Numbered from the stretch's first letter, positions 7,241-17,579 are shown. The stretch: 64,000 nt of DNA from Comamonas sp. 26 (GCF_002754475.1 NZ_PEFL01000001.1:1674001-1738000); one strand, 5' to 3'. Notes: a model not told the origin generated them from the letters alone. A program made the numbers and translations.

Positions 7241-8437
7241 TTAGATCACAGCGGCAATGGCCTTGCAGACATAGTCGATGTTCTTGCTGTTCAGCGCAGC
7301 CACGCACATGCGGCCGGTGTCGGTGCCGTACACGCCGAACTCGGAGCGCAGGCGCACCATCTGTTCCTTGGACAGGCCGGAGTACGAGAACATGCCGATC
7401 TGGGTGGTGATGAAGGACATGTCTTGCTGCACGCCGGCAGCTTTCAGGCCGTCGACCAGCTTCTTGCGCATGGCCTTGATGCGCACGCGCATCTCGCCCA
7501 GTTCCTTTTCCCACAGAGCGTGCAGCTCGGGGTTGTTCAGAACTGCAGCCACCACAGCGCCACCGTGTGTAGGTGGGTTGGAGTAGTTGGTACGGATGAC
7601 GATCTTCAGTTGCGACAGCACGCGAGCGGCTTCGTCCTTGTCAGCAGCGACCACGGACAGGGCGCCCACGCGCTCGCCATACAGGCTGAAGCTTTTGGAG
7701 AAGGAGGTGGACACAAAGATGTCCAGACCAGCGGCCACGAACTTGCCGATCACGGCGCCGTCTTCGGCGATACCGTGGCCAAAGCCTTGGTAGGCCATGT
7801 CCAGGAAGGGAACCAGACCCTTTGCCTTGACGACTGCAATCACTTTATCCCACTGAGCGGCAGTGATGTCATAGCCGGTTGGGTTGTGGCAGCAGGCGTG
7901 CAGCACGACCACGGTGCCAGCAGGGGCAGCGTTCAGGTCGGCCAGCATGCCGGCGAAGTCGATGGAGCGGGTGGCTGCATCGTAGTAAGCATAGGTGCCG
8001 ACTTCAAAACCAGCGTTGGTGAAGATGGCCTTGTGGTTTTCCCAGCTGGGGTTGGAGATCAGAACCTTGGCGTTGGGGTTGAGCTTCTTGAGGAAGTCAG
8101 CGCCAATCTTCAGGCCGCCAGTGCCGCCGATGGCTTGCACTGTGGCCACGCGACCGGACTTGACCACGTCGGACTCAGCACCGAACACCAGCGCCTTGAC
8201 GCCGTTGTCATAAGCAGCGATACCGTCGATGGGCAGGTAGCCGCGGGCGCTGGGCTTTTCCATCATGGCCTTTTCAGCGGCCTGCACGCACTGCAGCAAA
8301 GGCAGCTTGCCGTTATCGTCAAAATACACGCCCACGCCCAGGTTCACTTTGCTGGGGTTGGTGTCAGCATTGAATTGCTCGTTCAGACCCAGGATGGGGT
8401 CGCGGGGGGCCATTTCGACGGCGGTAAACAGAGACAT
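7241..8437 (-). CDS. Aspartate/aromatic aminotransferase (class I, PLP)
   Basis: A 398-residue class I aminotransferase of the AspC/TyrB type. It transfers the amino group between aspartate or aromatic amino acids and 2-oxoglutarate in the cytoplasm. Visible family sequence includes DPILGLNEQF near the N-terminus, NLGVGVYFD, HACCHNPTGYD (Asn binding PLP), and STSFSKSFSLYGERVGAL with the PLP-binding Lys and phosphate-contacting Arg. The C-terminus holds GRMCVAALN with the substrate-carboxylate Arg. Length is normal. The start has AAGGA about seven bases upstream. It is divergent from uvrB. I cannot separate aspC from tyrB by eye, so no symbol is given. Confidence 0.93.
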   Translation of the reverse strand: MSLFTAVEMAPRDPILGLNEQFNADTNPSKVNLGVGVYFDDNGKLPLLQCVQAAEKAMMEKPSARGYLPIDGIAAYDNGVKALVFGAESDVVKSGRVATVQAIGGTGGLKIGADFLKKLNPNAKVLISNPSWENHKAIFTNAGFEVGTYAYYDAATRSIDFAGMLADLNAAPAGTVVVLHACCHNPTGYDITAAQWDKVIAVVKAKGLVPFLDMAYQGFGHGIAEDGAVIGKFVAAGLDIFVSTSFSKSFSLYGERVGALSVVAADKDEAARVLSQLKIVIRTNYSNPPTHGGAVVAAVLNNPELHALWEKELGEMRVRIKAMRKKLVDGLKAAGVQQDMSFITTQIGMFSYSGLSKEQMVRLRSEFGVYGTDTGRMCVAALNSKNIDYVCKAIAAVI

Positions 8438-8628
8438 GAAAAAATCCTTGAGGGATGGAAATAAGTCAGGTCACCCCCAGCTATTGCCTGCGGTAGCGTG
8501 TTGACGAGTGCGACACGCGCGAACCTCGAAAAAACGCACCAGCCTAGGTTAGGCTTGAGGGTTGGTCTGCCATTCTACTCCGCGCTAACCCTATGCGTCA
8601 TGGACATGACATCATGCAAGAAGAAAAT

Positions 8629-10680
8629 ATGACTGCTGAGCCACAAGGCCGTTTTGTGCAATATCCAGACTCGCCGTTCGAGTTGTTCCAGCCTTATCCG
8701 CCTGCGGGAGATCAACCGACGGCGATTGAGCAACTGGTGGAAGGCGTCAATGACGGCGAAACTTACCAGACGCTGCTGGGTGTGACGGGCTCGGGCAAGA
8801 CTTTCACCATGGCCAATGTGATTGCGCGGTTGGGCCGCCCGGCCATTGTGTTTGCGCCGAACAAAACGCTGGCGGCGCAGCTGTACTCTGAGTTCAGAGA
8901 GTTTTTCCCAAAAAATGCGGTCGAGTACTTTGTTAGCTACTACGACTACTACCAGCCCGAAGCCTATGTGCCCCAGCGCGATCTATTCATTGAAAAGGAC
9001 AGCGCGATCAATGAGCACATCGAGCAGATGCGTCTGTCTTGTACCAAGAGCATTATGGAACGGCGCGATGTGATCATCGTGGCCACGGTCTCGGCCATTT
9101 ACGGTATTGGTGAGCCCGAGAGCTACCACCGCATGATCATGACGCTGCGCACAGGCGACACGCTGAACCAGCGCGATGCGATTGCGCAGCTGATTCGCAT
9201 GCAATATCAGCGCAACGATCAGGATTTCTCACGCGGTACTTTTCGGGTGCGTGGCGACACGATTGATGTCTTCCCGGCCGAGCATTCGGAGCTGGCCGTG
9301 CGCATTGAGCTTTTTGACGATGAGGTCGAAAGCCTTCAGCTTTTTGACCCGCTGACGGGCCGCGTGCGCCAGAGCATTCCGCGCTTTACCGTCTACCCCA
9401 GCAGCCATTACGTCACGCCCCGCGACAAGGTGTTGGCAGCGGTGGAAACCATCAAAGAAGAGCTGTCTGAGCGCTTGAAGCAACTGGTGGGCATGGGCAA
9501 GCTGGTCGAAGCGCAGCGGCTTGAGCAGCGCACCAGGTTTGATCTGGAAATGCTCAGCGAAGTAGGGCATTGCAAGGGTATTGAAAACTACACCCGCCAT
9601 CTCTCCGCATCCAACCCCGGTGATCCGCCCAGCACGCTGACGGACTACATGCCGCGCGACTCCATCATGTTTCTGGATGAGAGCCACCAGATGATTGGTC
9701 AGCTCAACGCCATGTACAACGGCGACCGGGCGCGCAAGACCACATTGGTGGAATATGGCTTTCGTTTGCCTTCGGCGCTGGATAACCGCCCGCTCAAGTT
9801 TGAAGAGTTTGAACAGCGCATGCGCCAGGTGGTGTTCGTGTCTGCCACGCCGGCTGATTATGAAAAGACCCATGCCGGTCAAGTGGTAGAGCAGGTGGTG
9901 CGCCCTACGGGCTTGCTGGATCCGCTGATCGAGGTGCGCCCCGCCACTCATCAGGTGGACGATGTGCTGCAGGAAATTCGCCTGCGTGTAGAAAAAGAAG
10001 AGCGCGTGCTCATCACCACATTGACCAAGCGCATGGCCGAGCAGCTTACGGAATATCTGACGGACAACGGTGTCAAAGTGCGCTATCTGCACTCCGATGT
10101 GGATACGGTGGAGCGTGTGGAAATCATCCGCGATCTGCGTCTGGGCGCTTTTGATGTGCTGGTTGGCATCAACCTGCTGCGCGAAGGGTTAGATATTCCC
10201 GAAGTATCACTGGTTGCGATTCTGGACGCTGACAAAGAAGGCTTTTTGCGGGCCGAGCGCAGCCTGATTCAAACCATAGGCCGTGCGGCGCGTAACGTGA
10301 ATGGCAAGGCGATTTTGTATGGCGACCGCATTACGGAATCAATGAAAAAGGCCATGGGCGAGACGGAGCGGCGCAGGGAAAAGCAGAGGCTTTTCAATGA
10401 GGCGAATGGAATTGTGCCAAAGCAGATTGTCAAGAGGGTAAAAGACCTGATTGATGGCGTGTACAGTGAAAAAAGTGGTAAAGAGGCTGAGCGTTTGCAG
10501 GATCAAGCCCTGCAAAAGGCTCGTGTCGAGGATATGTCTGAAAAAGATATCGCCAAAGAAATCAAACGCTTGGAGAAACAGATGCTGGAGCATGCCAAGA
10601 ATCTGGAGTTTGAACAGGCGGCCCGGGTGCGCGATCAGTTATCACTGCTTAAACAACAGCTGTTTGGTGCAACTCCGTAG
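8629..10680 (+). CDS. uvrB: Excinuclease ABC subunit B
   Basis: UvrB is the damage-verifying helicase-like subunit of nucleotide excision repair. It is loaded by UvrA and recruits UvrC. Visible are Walker A ([13 protein letters not shown]), the beta-hairpin Tyr-rich segment ([15 protein letters not shown]), the DEAD-like box (FLDESHQ), helicase motif VI (QTIGRAARN) and the C-terminal UVR motif ([13 protein letters not shown]) that contacts UvrC. I start at the ATG at 8629 because a purine-rich AAGAAGAAAA lies just upstream; in-frame ATGs at 8614 and 8593 have nothing comparable. That gives 683 residues, a normal length. It is divergent from the aminotransferase gene. Confidence 0.97.
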   Translation: MTAEPQGRFVQYPDSPFELFQPYPPAGDQPTAIEQLVEGVNDGETYQTLLGVTGSGKTFTMANVIARLGRPAIVFAPNKTLAAQLYSEFREFFPKNAVEYFVSYYDYYQPEAYVPQRDLFIEKDSAINEHIEQMRLSCTKSIMERRDVIIVATVSAIYGIGEPESYHRMIMTLRTGDTLNQRDAIAQLIRMQYQRNDQDFSRGTFRVRGDTIDVFPAEHSELAVRIELFDDEVESLQLFDPLTGRVRQSIPRFTVYPSSHYVTPRDKVLAAVETIKEELSERLKQLVGMGKLVEAQRLEQRTRFDLEMLSEVGHCKGIENYTRHLSASNPGDPPSTLTDYMPRDSIMFLDESHQMIGQLNAMYNGDRARKTTLVEYGFRLPSALDNRPLKFEEFEQRMRQVVFVSATPADYEKTHAGQVVEQVVRPTGLLDPLIEVRPATHQVDDVLQEIRLRVEKEERVLITTLTKRMAEQLTEYLTDNGVKVRYLHSDVDTVERVEIIRDLRLGAFDVLVGINLLREGLDIPEVSLVAILDADKEGFLRAERSLIQTIGRAARNVNGKAILYGDRITESMKKAMGETERRREKQRLFNEANGIVPKQIVKRVKDLIDGVYSEKSGKEAERLQDQALQKARVEDMSEKDIAKEIKRLEKQMLEHAKNLEFEQAARVRDQLSLLKQQLFGATP

Positions 10681-10734
10681 GACGGAACCTTCGGTTTTGT
10701 CAGGGTTATTACGTGAGTGCACGCTGTTACCCGA

Positions 10735-10761
10735 CAAAATTGATGGGGAATGTGATATACT
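10735..10761 (+). promoter_or_regulatory. Probable promoter of the isc operon
   Basis: An extended -10 element, TGATATACT (10753-10761), lies about 150 bp before iscR with a weak GACAAA -35 about 17 bp upstream. In other bacteria IscR with its cluster represses its own operon at such a site. I could not identify an IscR operator with confidence. Confidence 0.5.
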
Positions 10762-10909
10762 CCGGTCAAACACTCAACAACAAACTTCCCTCACAGAAGG
10801 GCTCTGAACCTAATTGCAGGACGGAGTAAGGGCGGAGACTGTGCTCGTCTAGGTAGCTGTGGCCAAGCGGGCGTTTCTGTAACTAACAATCCTGACTGAA
10901 GGAGCTCAT

Positions 10910-11446
10910 ATGCGTCTTACGACCAAAGGCCGCTTTGCGGTCACCGCGATGATCGACCTGGCCCTGCGCCAGAACAACGGCCCTGTCACGCTGGCAGCCA
11001 TCAGCCAGCGTCAGCAGATTTCGCTGTCCTATCTGGAACAGTTGTTCGGCAAGCTGCGTCGTCACGAGCTGGTGGAGTCCACCCGTGGCCCCGGCGGCGG
11101 CTACACCTTGGCCCGCAAGGCAACAGACATCACAGTGGCTGACATCATCGTTTCGGTGGATGAGCCGATTGATGCCACACAATGCGGCGGCAAAGAAAAC
11201 TGTCTGGGCGAAGCAGGTCGCTGCATGACCCATGAACTGTGGGCAGCACTGAACCAGCGCATGGTGGAGTTCCTTGATTCCGTCACGCTGCAAAAGCTGG
11301 TGGATGAGCAACTGGCCAAGGGCATCCAGATTGAGGATAAGCCTGTGGTGCGCCGTGCAATCTCCACTGCTCCTGTGGTCAAGCCTATCCGCGTGAATGC
11401 ACCTAACTCGGTGTTTGCGCTGGGTAACGCCTTCGCTAAATCCTGA
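10910..11446 (+). CDS. iscR: Fe-S cluster-sensing transcription regulator IscR
   Basis: A 178-residue Rrf2-family regulator that senses Fe-S cluster supply and controls the isc operon. The N-terminal winged helix runs from MRLTTKGRFAVTAMIDLAL. The cluster ligands expected of IscR are present: C92, C98, C105 and H108 in QCGGKENCLGEAGRCMTHEL. A good GGAG ribosome site precedes the ATG. First gene of the complete iscR-S-U-A-hscB-hscA-fdx cluster. The tail beyond residue ~135 has the length usual in betaproteobacteria. Confidence 0.97.
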   Translation: MRLTTKGRFAVTAMIDLALRQNNGPVTLAAISQRQQISLSYLEQLFGKLRRHELVESTRGPGGGYTLARKATDITVADIIVSVDEPIDATQCGGKENCLGEAGRCMTHELWAALNQRMVEFLDSVTLQKLVDEQLAKGIQIEDKPVVRRAISTAPVVKPIRVNAPNSVFALGNAFAKS

Positions 11447-11453
11447 TCTGGTG

Positions 11454-11476
11454 CCGCACAAGCTTGGCTTGTGCGG
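11454..11476 (+). other. Strong hairpin just after iscR
   Basis: A perfect 10-bp stem (CCGCACAAGC and GCTTGTGCGG) with a 3-base loop starts eight bases after the iscR stop. There is no T run, so it is unlikely to be a plain terminator. It could protect the iscR 3' end or set the iscR/iscS expression ratio. Confidence 0.6.
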
Positions 11477-11620
11477 TAACTTGATCGGCATGAACCTTGA
11501 TTCCGATTGTCAGGGCGGAGAGGCATGCATGGCTGTGCGGCATGTTCTCTCGCTCGGGCGGCACCTTTGGGTGCATCGATTTCCTCACGATTTGTCAGCC
11601 AAAAACAAGACGAGCCAGTC

Positions 11621-12841
11621 ATGGACATGACCCCGCACTTTCCCATTTATCTCGATTACGGCGCAACGACTCCCATGGACCCCCGCGTGGTAGACGCGAT
11701 GATTCCTTGGTTGCGTGAGCATTTCGGTAATGCTGCCTCGCGTAGCCATGCCTGGGGCTGGGAAGCTGAAGAAGCTATCGAGAATGCCCGCAAGCAAGTG
11801 GCCGAGCTGATCAATGCTGACCCCCGCGAGATCGTGTGGACCAGCGGTGCGACAGAGTCCGACAATCTGGCGATCAAGGGTGCAGCACACTTTTACCAAG
11901 GCAAGGGCAAGCACCTGATCACGGTGAAGACCGAGCACAAGGCTGTGCTGGACACCATGCGTGAGCTGGAGCGTCAGGGCTTTGAAGTTTCTTATCTGGA
12001 CGTCAATGAGAATGGTCTGCTGGATCTGGACGTATTCAAGGCTGCAATTCGCCCTGACACCATCCTCGCCAGCGTGATGGCAGTGAACAATGAAATCGGT
12101 GTGGTTCAGGATCTGAACGCCATCGGTGCTCTGTGCCGTGAAAAGGGAATCATCTTCCACGTGGATGCCGCTCAGGCCTCCGGCAAGATGGTTCTGGACA
12201 TGCAGACCATGCCTATCGATCTGATGAGCCTGGCTTCGCACAAGACTTATGGCCCCAAAGGTATCGGTGCTCTGTACGTGCGCCGCAAGCCTCGAGTGCG
12301 CCTCGAAGCGCAAATGCACGGCGGTGGTCACGAGCGCGGCATGCGTTCGGGCACGCTGGCTACGCACCAGATCGTAGGCATGGGCGAAGCTTTCCGCATC
12401 GCCAAGGAAGACATGGCCAAGGACATGGATCACGCACATGGTCTGCGTCAGCGCCTGCTCGACGGCCTCAAGGATCTGGAACAAGTCTTTGTGAACGGCG
12501 ACATGGAAAATGGCGTCCCTCACTACCTGAACATGAGCTTCAACTACGTCGAAGGCGAGTCGTTGATCATGGGTATCAAGGGTCTGGCTGTTTCCTCCGG
12601 CTCTGCCTGCACGTCTGCCAGCCTGGAGCCCAGCTATGTGCTGCGTGCCCTGGGCCGTAGCGACGAGCTAGCTCACAGCTCGCTGCGCATGACTTTTGGT
12701 CGCTTCACGACTGAAGAAGAAATTGACTACGCGATCAAGACAATTCGTGAAAACGTATTGAAGCTGCGCGAGCTGAGCCCTCTGTGGGAGATGTACAAAG
12801 ACGGCATCGACCTCAGCACTATTCAATGGGCTGCACACTAA
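11621..12841 (+). CDS. iscS: Cysteine desulfurase IscS
   Basis: A PLP enzyme that takes sulfur from cysteine and passes it as persulfide to IscU for Fe-S cluster assembly; it also supplies tRNA thiolation. Starting at the ATG at 11621 gives 406 residues, the standard IscS length. The open frame runs further upstream, but that would add an unneeded ~38 residues. Motifs are [12 protein letters not shown] near the start, [19 protein letters not shown], the PLP Lys in [15 protein letters not shown], and the catalytic loop [21 protein letters not shown] with the active Cys. The ribosome site (GACGAG) is modest. Lies 174 bp after iscR and 34 bp before iscU. Confidence 0.96.
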   Translation: MDMTPHFPIYLDYGATTPMDPRVVDAMIPWLREHFGNAASRSHAWGWEAEEAIENARKQVAELINADPREIVWTSGATESDNLAIKGAAHFYQGKGKHLITVKTEHKAVLDTMRELERQGFEVSYLDVNENGLLDLDVFKAAIRPDTILASVMAVNNEIGVVQDLNAIGALCREKGIIFHVDAAQASGKMVLDMQTMPIDLMSLASHKTYGPKGIGALYVRRKPRVRLEAQMHGGGHERGMRSGTLATHQIVGMGEAFRIAKEDMAKDMDHAHGLRQRLLDGLKDLEQVFVNGDMENGVPHYLNMSFNYVEGESLIMGIKGLAVSSGSACTSASLEPSYVLRALGRSDELAHSSLRMTFGRFTTEEEIDYAIKTIRENVLKLRELSPLWEMYKDGIDLSTIQWAAH

Positions 12842-12875
12842 GTACAGATTACAAAGAGTTCAAGAGGTAGACACC

Positions 12876-13271
12876 ATGGCTTACTCCGAAAAAGTTGTTG
12901 ATCACTATGAAAACCCCCGCAACGTAGGTTCGTTCGACAAGAGCGATGACTCCGTGGGCACGGGCATGGTGGGCGCGCCCGCTTGCGGCGACGTGATGAA
13001 ACTGCAGATCAAGGTCAACCCCGCCACTGGCGTGATTGAGGATGCACGTTTCAAGACCTATGGCTGTGGCTCTGCCATTGCTTCGTCTTCTCTGGTGACA
13101 GAATGGGTTAAGGGCAAGACGCTGGACGAGGCTGCGGCCTTGAAGAACAGCCAGATCGCTGAAGAATTGGCATTGCCACCTGTCAAGGTTCACTGCTCCA
13201 TTCTGGCTGAAGACGCCATCAAGGCTGCGGTGAACGACTACCGCGCAAAGCGCACCACGACGGAAGCTTGA
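12876..13271 (+). CDS. iscU: Fe-S cluster assembly scaffold IscU
   Basis: A 131-residue scaffold on which 2Fe-2S clusters are built from IscS sulfur and then handed on with HscA/HscB. All conserved ligands are present: C37 and D39 ([11 protein letters not shown]), C64 ([12 protein letters not shown]) and C107 ([11 protein letters not shown]). The HscA-recognised motif LPPVK lies at 100-104. Length and position are canonical. Confidence 0.97.
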   Translation: MAYSEKVVDHYENPRNVGSFDKSDDSVGTGMVGAPACGDVMKLQIKVNPATGVIEDARFKTYGCGSAIASSSLVTEWVKGKTLDEAAALKNSQIAEELALPPVKVHCSILAEDAIKAAVNDYRAKRTTTEA

Positions 13272-13275
13272 GGCC

Positions 13276-13599
13276 ATGGCTATTTCAATGACCGAGGCGG
13301 CCGCCCGTCATGTGAATCGCTACCTCTCACGTCGCGGTAAGGGTGTTGGCGTTCGTCTGGGCGTCAAGACCACAGGCTGCTCCGGCTTGGCTTACAAGCT
13401 GGAGTATGTCGACGAGATACTGCCCGATGACGTGGTGTTTGAAGACCACGGCATCAAGGTGCTGGTGGATCCCAAGAGCCTGGCTTATATCGATGGCACT
13501 GTGCTCGACTTTGTGCGTGAAGGCCTGAACGAAGGCTTTAAGTTCGGTAACCCCAACGAGCGTGATCGTTGTGGTTGTGGCGAGAGTTTTAGAATTTAA
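13276..13599 (+). CDS. iscA: A-type Fe-S carrier IscA
   Basis: A 107-residue A-type carrier that delivers Fe-S clusters to target proteins. The three conserved Cys are seen in [13 protein letters not shown] and the C-terminal [10 protein letters not shown]. It starts only five bases after the iscU stop, so the two are co-translated or nearly so. Immediately after its stop comes an intergenic repeat and then a terminator-like hairpin, so it may be the last gene of a strongly expressed sub-operon. Confidence 0.96.
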   Translation: MAISMTEAAARHVNRYLSRRGKGVGVRLGVKTTGCSGLAYKLEYVDEILPDDVVFEDHGIKVLVDPKSLAYIDGTVLDFVREGLNEGFKFGNPNERDRCGCGESFRI

Positions 13600-13601
13600 A
13601 C

Positions 13602-13692
13602 TCCCCCTGAGCCGCTTTGCGGCTTCCCCTGAGGGGACGACACCTTCGCCGCAAGGCGGCTTTGCTTGGTGTCTCTGGCCTTGGCCAGCTCC
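13602..13692 (+). repeat. Intergenic repeat family A, copy 1
   Basis: GC-rich unit starting two bases after the iscA stop. It has CCCCCTGAG, a small hairpin (GCCGCTTTGCGGC), then CGCCGCAAGGCGGC, GCTTGGTGTCTCTGG and a tail. Similar units follow the stop codons of fdx (16581) and the oxidoreductase gene (35821). Confidence 0.7.
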
Positions 13693-13711
13693 CTGGTTTT
13701 AAGTAAAGGAA

Positions 13712-13742
13712 GCCGCCTCAGTCCTGCTGAAGGCGGTTTTTT
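13712..13742 (+). terminator. Rho-independent terminator between iscA and hscB
   Basis: An imperfect stem (CCGCCTCAG with CTGAAGGCGG, one bulge) is followed by a run of six T. It lies seven bases before hscB, inside what is otherwise one operon. It may lower hscB-hscA-fdx expression relative to iscRSUA. Confidence 0.75.
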
Positions 13743-13748
13743 AATGCC

Positions 13749-14267
13749 ATGAATCTGCAATCTGACGACTTTGAATTGTTTGGTCTGCCGCGCAAGTTTG
13801 CCCAAGAGCGCAGCCAGATTGATGCACGCTGGAAAGAACTTCAGCGCGAAGCGCATCCCGACCGCTTTGCTGCGCAGGGCGCAGCCGCGCAGCGCGTGGC
13901 CATGCAGTGGTCTGTGCGCATCAATGAGGCCTATCAACGCCTGAAAGACCCGCTCAAGCGCGCAGCGTACTTGTGCGAGTTGCTGGGCGCGCCTGTGCGG
14001 GCTGAAGACAACACCGCCATGCCCACCGCATTTCTGATGCAGCAGATGGAGTGGCGCGAGTCTTTGGACGACGCTTCTTCTGAGGCGGCGCTTGATGCGC
14101 TGGATGACGAAGTGCTGAGCGCCAAAAAGCAGATGCTGGCTGAATGCGGCCGTTTGCTGGATGAGGTGAATGACCCCGCCGCAGCTGTGCAACAGGTAAG
14201 AGCCCTCATGTTTGTTGCGCGATTTGCGCAGGATGTGGAGCGCCGCCGCGAGCAACTGGGACAATAA
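13749..14267 (+). CDS. hscB: Fe-S co-chaperone HscB
   Basis: A 172-residue J-domain protein that binds IscU and stimulates the HscA ATPase. The J domain has the essential HPD in REAHPDRFA. The segment after it (VRINEAYQRLKDPLKRAAYL) is typical, as is the C-terminal three-helix part that binds IscU. It starts right after a terminator-like hairpin with no clear Shine-Dalgarno except GCCATG context. It is followed by hscA after 94 bp, which contain a perfect 8-bp hairpin (14319-14337). Confidence 0.95.
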   Translation: MNLQSDDFELFGLPRKFAQERSQIDARWKELQREAHPDRFAAQGAAAQRVAMQWSVRINEAYQRLKDPLKRAAYLCELLGAPVRAEDNTAMPTAFLMQQMEWRESLDDASSEAALDALDDEVLSAKKQMLAECGRLLDEVNDPAAAVQQVRALMFVARFAQDVERRREQLGQ

Positions 14268-14361
14268 GACCCAGAGCACCGTTCGCGGCATTGTCCAGAG
14301 GACGTATCCATCTTGAAAAGGCCAGCCCCGCTGGCCTCTGACATTTCAAAAGAAGAATTTC

Positions 14362-16224
14362 ATGGCGCTTTTGCAGATTTCCGAGCCCGGCCAATCCCCC
14401 GACCCTCATCAGCGACGCATTGCCGTAGGTATTGACCTTGGCACCACGCATTCTCTGGTCGCTTCCGTGCGCAATGGCGTGGCCGAGTGCTTGCCTGACG
14501 ATCAGGGCCGCGTGCTGTTGCCATCCGTGGTGCGCTACATGGACATGGGCCGCCGCCAGATCGGTTTTGACGCCAAAGCCGCGCAGGCTGTGGATGCCGC
14601 CAACACGATCAGTTCTGCCAAGCGCTTCATGGGCCGCAGTCTGGCCGATATCGAATCGCCTGAAAACCTGCCCTACCACTTCAAGACGGATGGCGACGGC
14701 AGCGTTATTTCCATAGAGACGGTGGATGGTGCCAAGACGCCCATCGAAATCAGTGCCGAGATTCTGGCTACCTTGCGTTTTCGTGCTGAAGACACGTTTG
14801 ATGACGAGCTCTACGGCGCTGTCATCACCGTGCCTGCGTACTTTGACGATGCCCAGCGTCAGGCCACAAAAGATGCGGCCAAACTGGCTGGCATCAACCT
14901 GCTGCGCTTGATTAACGAGCCCACGGCGGCTGCCATTGCCTACGGTCTGGACAATGCCGCAGAGGGCGTCTACGCTGTGTACGACCTGGGTGGCGGCACC
15001 TTTGATATTTCCGTGCTGCGACTGTCGCAAGGCGTGTTTGAAGTCATTGCCACTGGCGGTGACTCGGCACTGGGTGGCGATGACTATGACGACGCCTTGG
15101 CTGCATGGGTAGCAGAGAAGACCGGCACGCAGCTGCAAAGCGCCGCAGACAAAACCATCTGGCGCATTGCCGCGCGCCATTGCAAGCAGGCCTTGACGGA
15201 TGCAGAAATCGTAGCGTTTACCGCTGATCTGTCGTCGGGTTCAGTCACTTTTGATGTCAAACGTGATGAATTCATTGCGCTGACTGCTCACTTAACAACT
15301 AAGAGCCTGTCTGCCGTGCGTCGTGCGCTCAAGGATGCCGAACTGAGCCGCGACGAAGTGCAGGGCGTGGTGATGGTCGGTGGCTCCACTCGCATGCCGC
15401 AGATCCGTCAGGCCGTGGCCGACTTCTTTGGCAGCGAGCCACTGACTAACCTCAACCCCGATGAAGTAGTGGCGCTGGGTGCTGCCATTCAGGCCAACCA
15501 GCTGGCGGGCAACAGCACTGCGGGTGATTTGCTGCTGCTGGATGTGATTCCGCTCTCGCTGGGTGTGGAGACCATGGGCGGCCTGGTCGAGCGCATCATC
15601 ACACGCAACGAAACCATTCCCAGCGCACGTGCGCAGGACTTCACCACGTACAAAGACGGCCAGACCGCTCTGGCTATCCACGTAGTGCAGGGCGAGCGTG
15701 ACCTGGTGGCAGACTGCCGTAGCCTGGCGCGCTTTGAGCTGCGCGGCATTCCCCCCATGGCCGCCGGTGCAGCGCGCATTCGCGTGACCTTTACGGTCGA
15801 TGCCGATGGTCTGCTTGCCGTTAGCGCCAAAGAGCAACTCAGCGGCGTGGAGGCGCACATCAACGTCAAGCCATCCTATGGTCTGTCTGACGATCAGATT
15901 GCCCAGATGCTGCAAGATGGTTTCGCCACCGCCCAGCAAGACATGAAGGCCCGCGCACTGGTGGAAGCCCGTGTGGATGCCGATCGCATGATTCTGGCAA
16001 CCAACAGTGCACTGGCTGCCGATGGCGATGTGCTCAGCAGCGCAGAGCGCGAGCATATTGATGCGCTGATGGCTGCCTTGCATGCCGCCGTCTCCAGCGA
16101 AGACCCTGCGGTGGTGGAAGCTGCGACACAGGCCTTGGCCAAGGGCACAGAGGCGTTTGCCGCTGAGCGCATGAACCGCAGCATCCAGAAGGCGCTGGCA
16201 GGCAAAGATTTGAACTCTATTTAA
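14362..16224 (+). CDS. hscA: Fe-S assembly chaperone HscA (Hsp70 family)
   Basis: A 620-residue specialised Hsp70 that uses ATP to drive cluster release from IscU. The N-terminal ATPase begins [13 protein letters not shown]. Other Hsp70 signatures present are [33 protein letters not shown] and [11 protein letters not shown]. The substrate domain follows ([15 protein letters not shown]), then a helical lid. Length matches HscA rather than DnaK. AAGAAG precedes the ATG. Confidence 0.96.
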   Translation: MALLQISEPGQSPDPHQRRIAVGIDLGTTHSLVASVRNGVAECLPDDQGRVLLPSVVRYMDMGRRQIGFDAKAAQAVDAANTISSAKRFMGRSLADIESPENLPYHFKTDGDGSVISIETVDGAKTPIEISAEILATLRFRAEDTFDDELYGAVITVPAYFDDAQRQATKDAAKLAGINLLRLINEPTAAAIAYGLDNAAEGVYAVYDLGGGTFDISVLRLSQGVFEVIATGGDSALGGDDYDDALAAWVAEKTGTQLQSAADKTIWRIAARHCKQALTDAEIVAFTADLSSGSVTFDVKRDEFIALTAHLTTKSLSAVRRALKDAELSRDEVQGVVMVGGSTRMPQIRQAVADFFGSEPLTNLNPDEVVALGAAIQANQLAGNSTAGDLLLLDVIPLSLGVETMGGLVERIITRNETIPSARAQDFTTYKDGQTALAIHVVQGERDLVADCRSLARFELRGIPPMAAGAARIRVTFTVDADGLLAVSAKEQLSGVEAHINVKPSYGLSDDQIAQMLQDGFATAQQDMKARALVEARVDADRMILATNSALAADGDVLSSAEREHIDALMAALHAAVSSEDPAVVEAATQALAKGTEAFAAERMNRSIQKALAGKDLNSI

Positions 16225-16241
16225 TTCATAAGCAGAACAAT

Positions 16242-16580
16242 ATGCCCATCATCAAAATTCTTCCCCATGCCGAGTACTGCCCCGAAGGCAAAGAAATCGA
16301 CGCACCCGTTGGCACATCGATCTGCGAAGCCATGCTGGACAACGGCGTCAATATCGAGCACGCCTGTGATATGAGCTGCGCCTGCACGACCTGTCACGTC
16401 ATCATCAAGGAAGGCTTCAACTCGCTGAATGAAGCGGAAGAAGAAGAGGAAGACTTGCTGGATCGTGCCTGGGGTCTGCAGCCTCAGTCGCGCCTGTCTT
16501 GCCAGGCCATTTTGTCGCGTGAGGGTGTGACGGTGGAGATTCCTAAATACTCCATCAATCACGCCAAAGAGAACCATTAA
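16242..16580 (+). CDS. fdx: ISC-type 2Fe-2S ferredoxin
   Basis: A 112-residue adrenodoxin-type ferredoxin that gives electrons for cluster building on IscU. The 2Fe-2S ligands are in ACDMSCACTTCH plus the later Cys in RLSCQAIL. Last gene of the isc cluster. Its TAA is followed directly by a family A repeat. Confidence 0.96.
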   Translation: MPIIKILPHAEYCPEGKEIDAPVGTSICEAMLDNGVNIEHACDMSCACTTCHVIIKEGFNSLNEAEEEEEDLLDRAWGLQPQSRLSCQAILSREGVTVEIPKYSINHAKENH

Positions 16581-16700
16581 CCCCCCTGAGGCGCTTTGCG
16601 CCTTCCCCCTCTCTCGCTTCGCGGGCGGGGGGATGCTGCCATCGCTGCGGGGCGGCCCTTGCTCGGCAGCTCTGAGTTGGGACGGTGCCAGTTGTTTGGC
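16581..16700 (+). repeat. Intergenic repeat family A, copy 2
   Basis: It begins at the base after the fdx stop: CCCCCCTGAGGCGCTTTGCGCC, then CTCTCTCGCTTCGCGGG and a more diverged right half ending near TTGGGACGGTGCCAG. Same order of elements as the copy at 35821. Contains a GGCGC/GCGCC hairpin. Confidence 0.7.
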
Positions 16701-16750
16701 AATGAAGGCGATGTCAGCGTCGCGGGTCGCAGGTAACAGAGAGAAAACGA

Positions 16751-17482
16751 ATGTCGCGCCAAATTTTTCTGGATACGGAAACCACGGGTCTGTCTGCCAT
16801 CGACGGCGACCGCCTGATTGAGCTTGGCTGTGTGGAAATGGTCAACCGCAAGCTCACCGGCAACAATCTGCACTTGTACTTCAATGCCGGCCGCGACAGC
16901 CATCCTGATGCCTTGCGTGTGCACGGCATCACGACAGAGTTCCTGAAAGACAAGCCGCGTTTTGCCGACAAGATTGATGAAATCTGGGACTACCTGCAAG
17001 GGGCCGAAGTCATCATTCACAATGCGCCGTTTGACTTGGGGTTTCTGAACAACGAACTCAAGCTCGCCAAGCGCCCTCCCATCAAGCAATGCATCGGCAG
17101 TGTCATCGACACCTTGGTCATGGCCAAGGAGATGTATCCAGGCAAGCGCAACTCGCTGGACTCCTTGTGCGACCGGCTGGGCGTTGACAACTCCAACCGC
17201 ACGTTGCACGGCGCCTTGCTGGACTCGGAGTTACTGGCGGATGTCTATATCAACCTCACGCGTGGGCAAGAAGCCCTGCTGATGAGTGATGAGCCAGCTG
17301 ATTCCCCCGCTGCAGGCGCTATCGTCATGCCTATGGTGGACCTCAGCACTTTCAAACTACCCGTGCTGCGCGCCAATGAACAGGAGCAGCAGGCGCACGA
17401 CGATGTGCTCAAGCAACTGGACAAATCCAGCGGCGGCAAGACAACTTGGCGCAGCTTTGAAAATGTGAGCGCCGAAGCGTGA
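16751..17482 (+). CDS. dnaQ: DNA polymerase III epsilon subunit (3'-5' exonuclease)
   Basis: A 243-residue DEDDh exonuclease, the proofreading subunit of the replicative polymerase. Exo I is LDTETTGL (D8, E10), Exo II is HNAPFDLGFLNNEL, and Exo III is HGALLDSELLADVYINL with the His and Asp. The C-terminal tail (ERASVSEQQ-like, Gln-rich, about residues 205-243) matches the part that binds the alpha subunit. GAGAG precedes the ATG. The tRNA-Val gene begins 15 bp after its stop. Confidence 0.95.
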   Translation: MSRQIFLDTETTGLSAIDGDRLIELGCVEMVNRKLTGNNLHLYFNAGRDSHPDALRVHGITTEFLKDKPRFADKIDEIWDYLQGAEVIIHNAPFDLGFLNNELKLAKRPPIKQCIGSVIDTLVMAKEMYPGKRNSLDSLCDRLGVDNSNRTLHGALLDSELLADVYINLTRGQEALLMSDEPADSPAAGAIVMPMVDLSTFKLPVLRANEQEQQAHDDVLKQLDKSSGGKTTWRSFENVSAEA

Positions 17483-17497
17483 GAGAATAACGCTCTC

Positions 17498-17572
17498 GGG
17501 TGATTAGCTCAGCGGTAGAGCACTGCCTTCACACGGCAGGGGTCACAAGTTCGAACCTTGTATCACCCACCA
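17498..17572 (+). tRNA. tRNA-Val (anticodon CAC)
   Basis: Complete cloverleaf of 75 nt including an encoded CCA. Acceptor GGGTGAT pairs with ATCACCC. The D arm is GCTCAGCGGTAGAGC. The anticodon stem CTGCC/GGCAG encloses TTCACAC with anticodon CAC, reading GTG. The T arm is CAAGTTCGAACCTTG. Directly downstream of dnaQ. Confidence 0.97.
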
Positions 17573-17579
17573 AACATGC

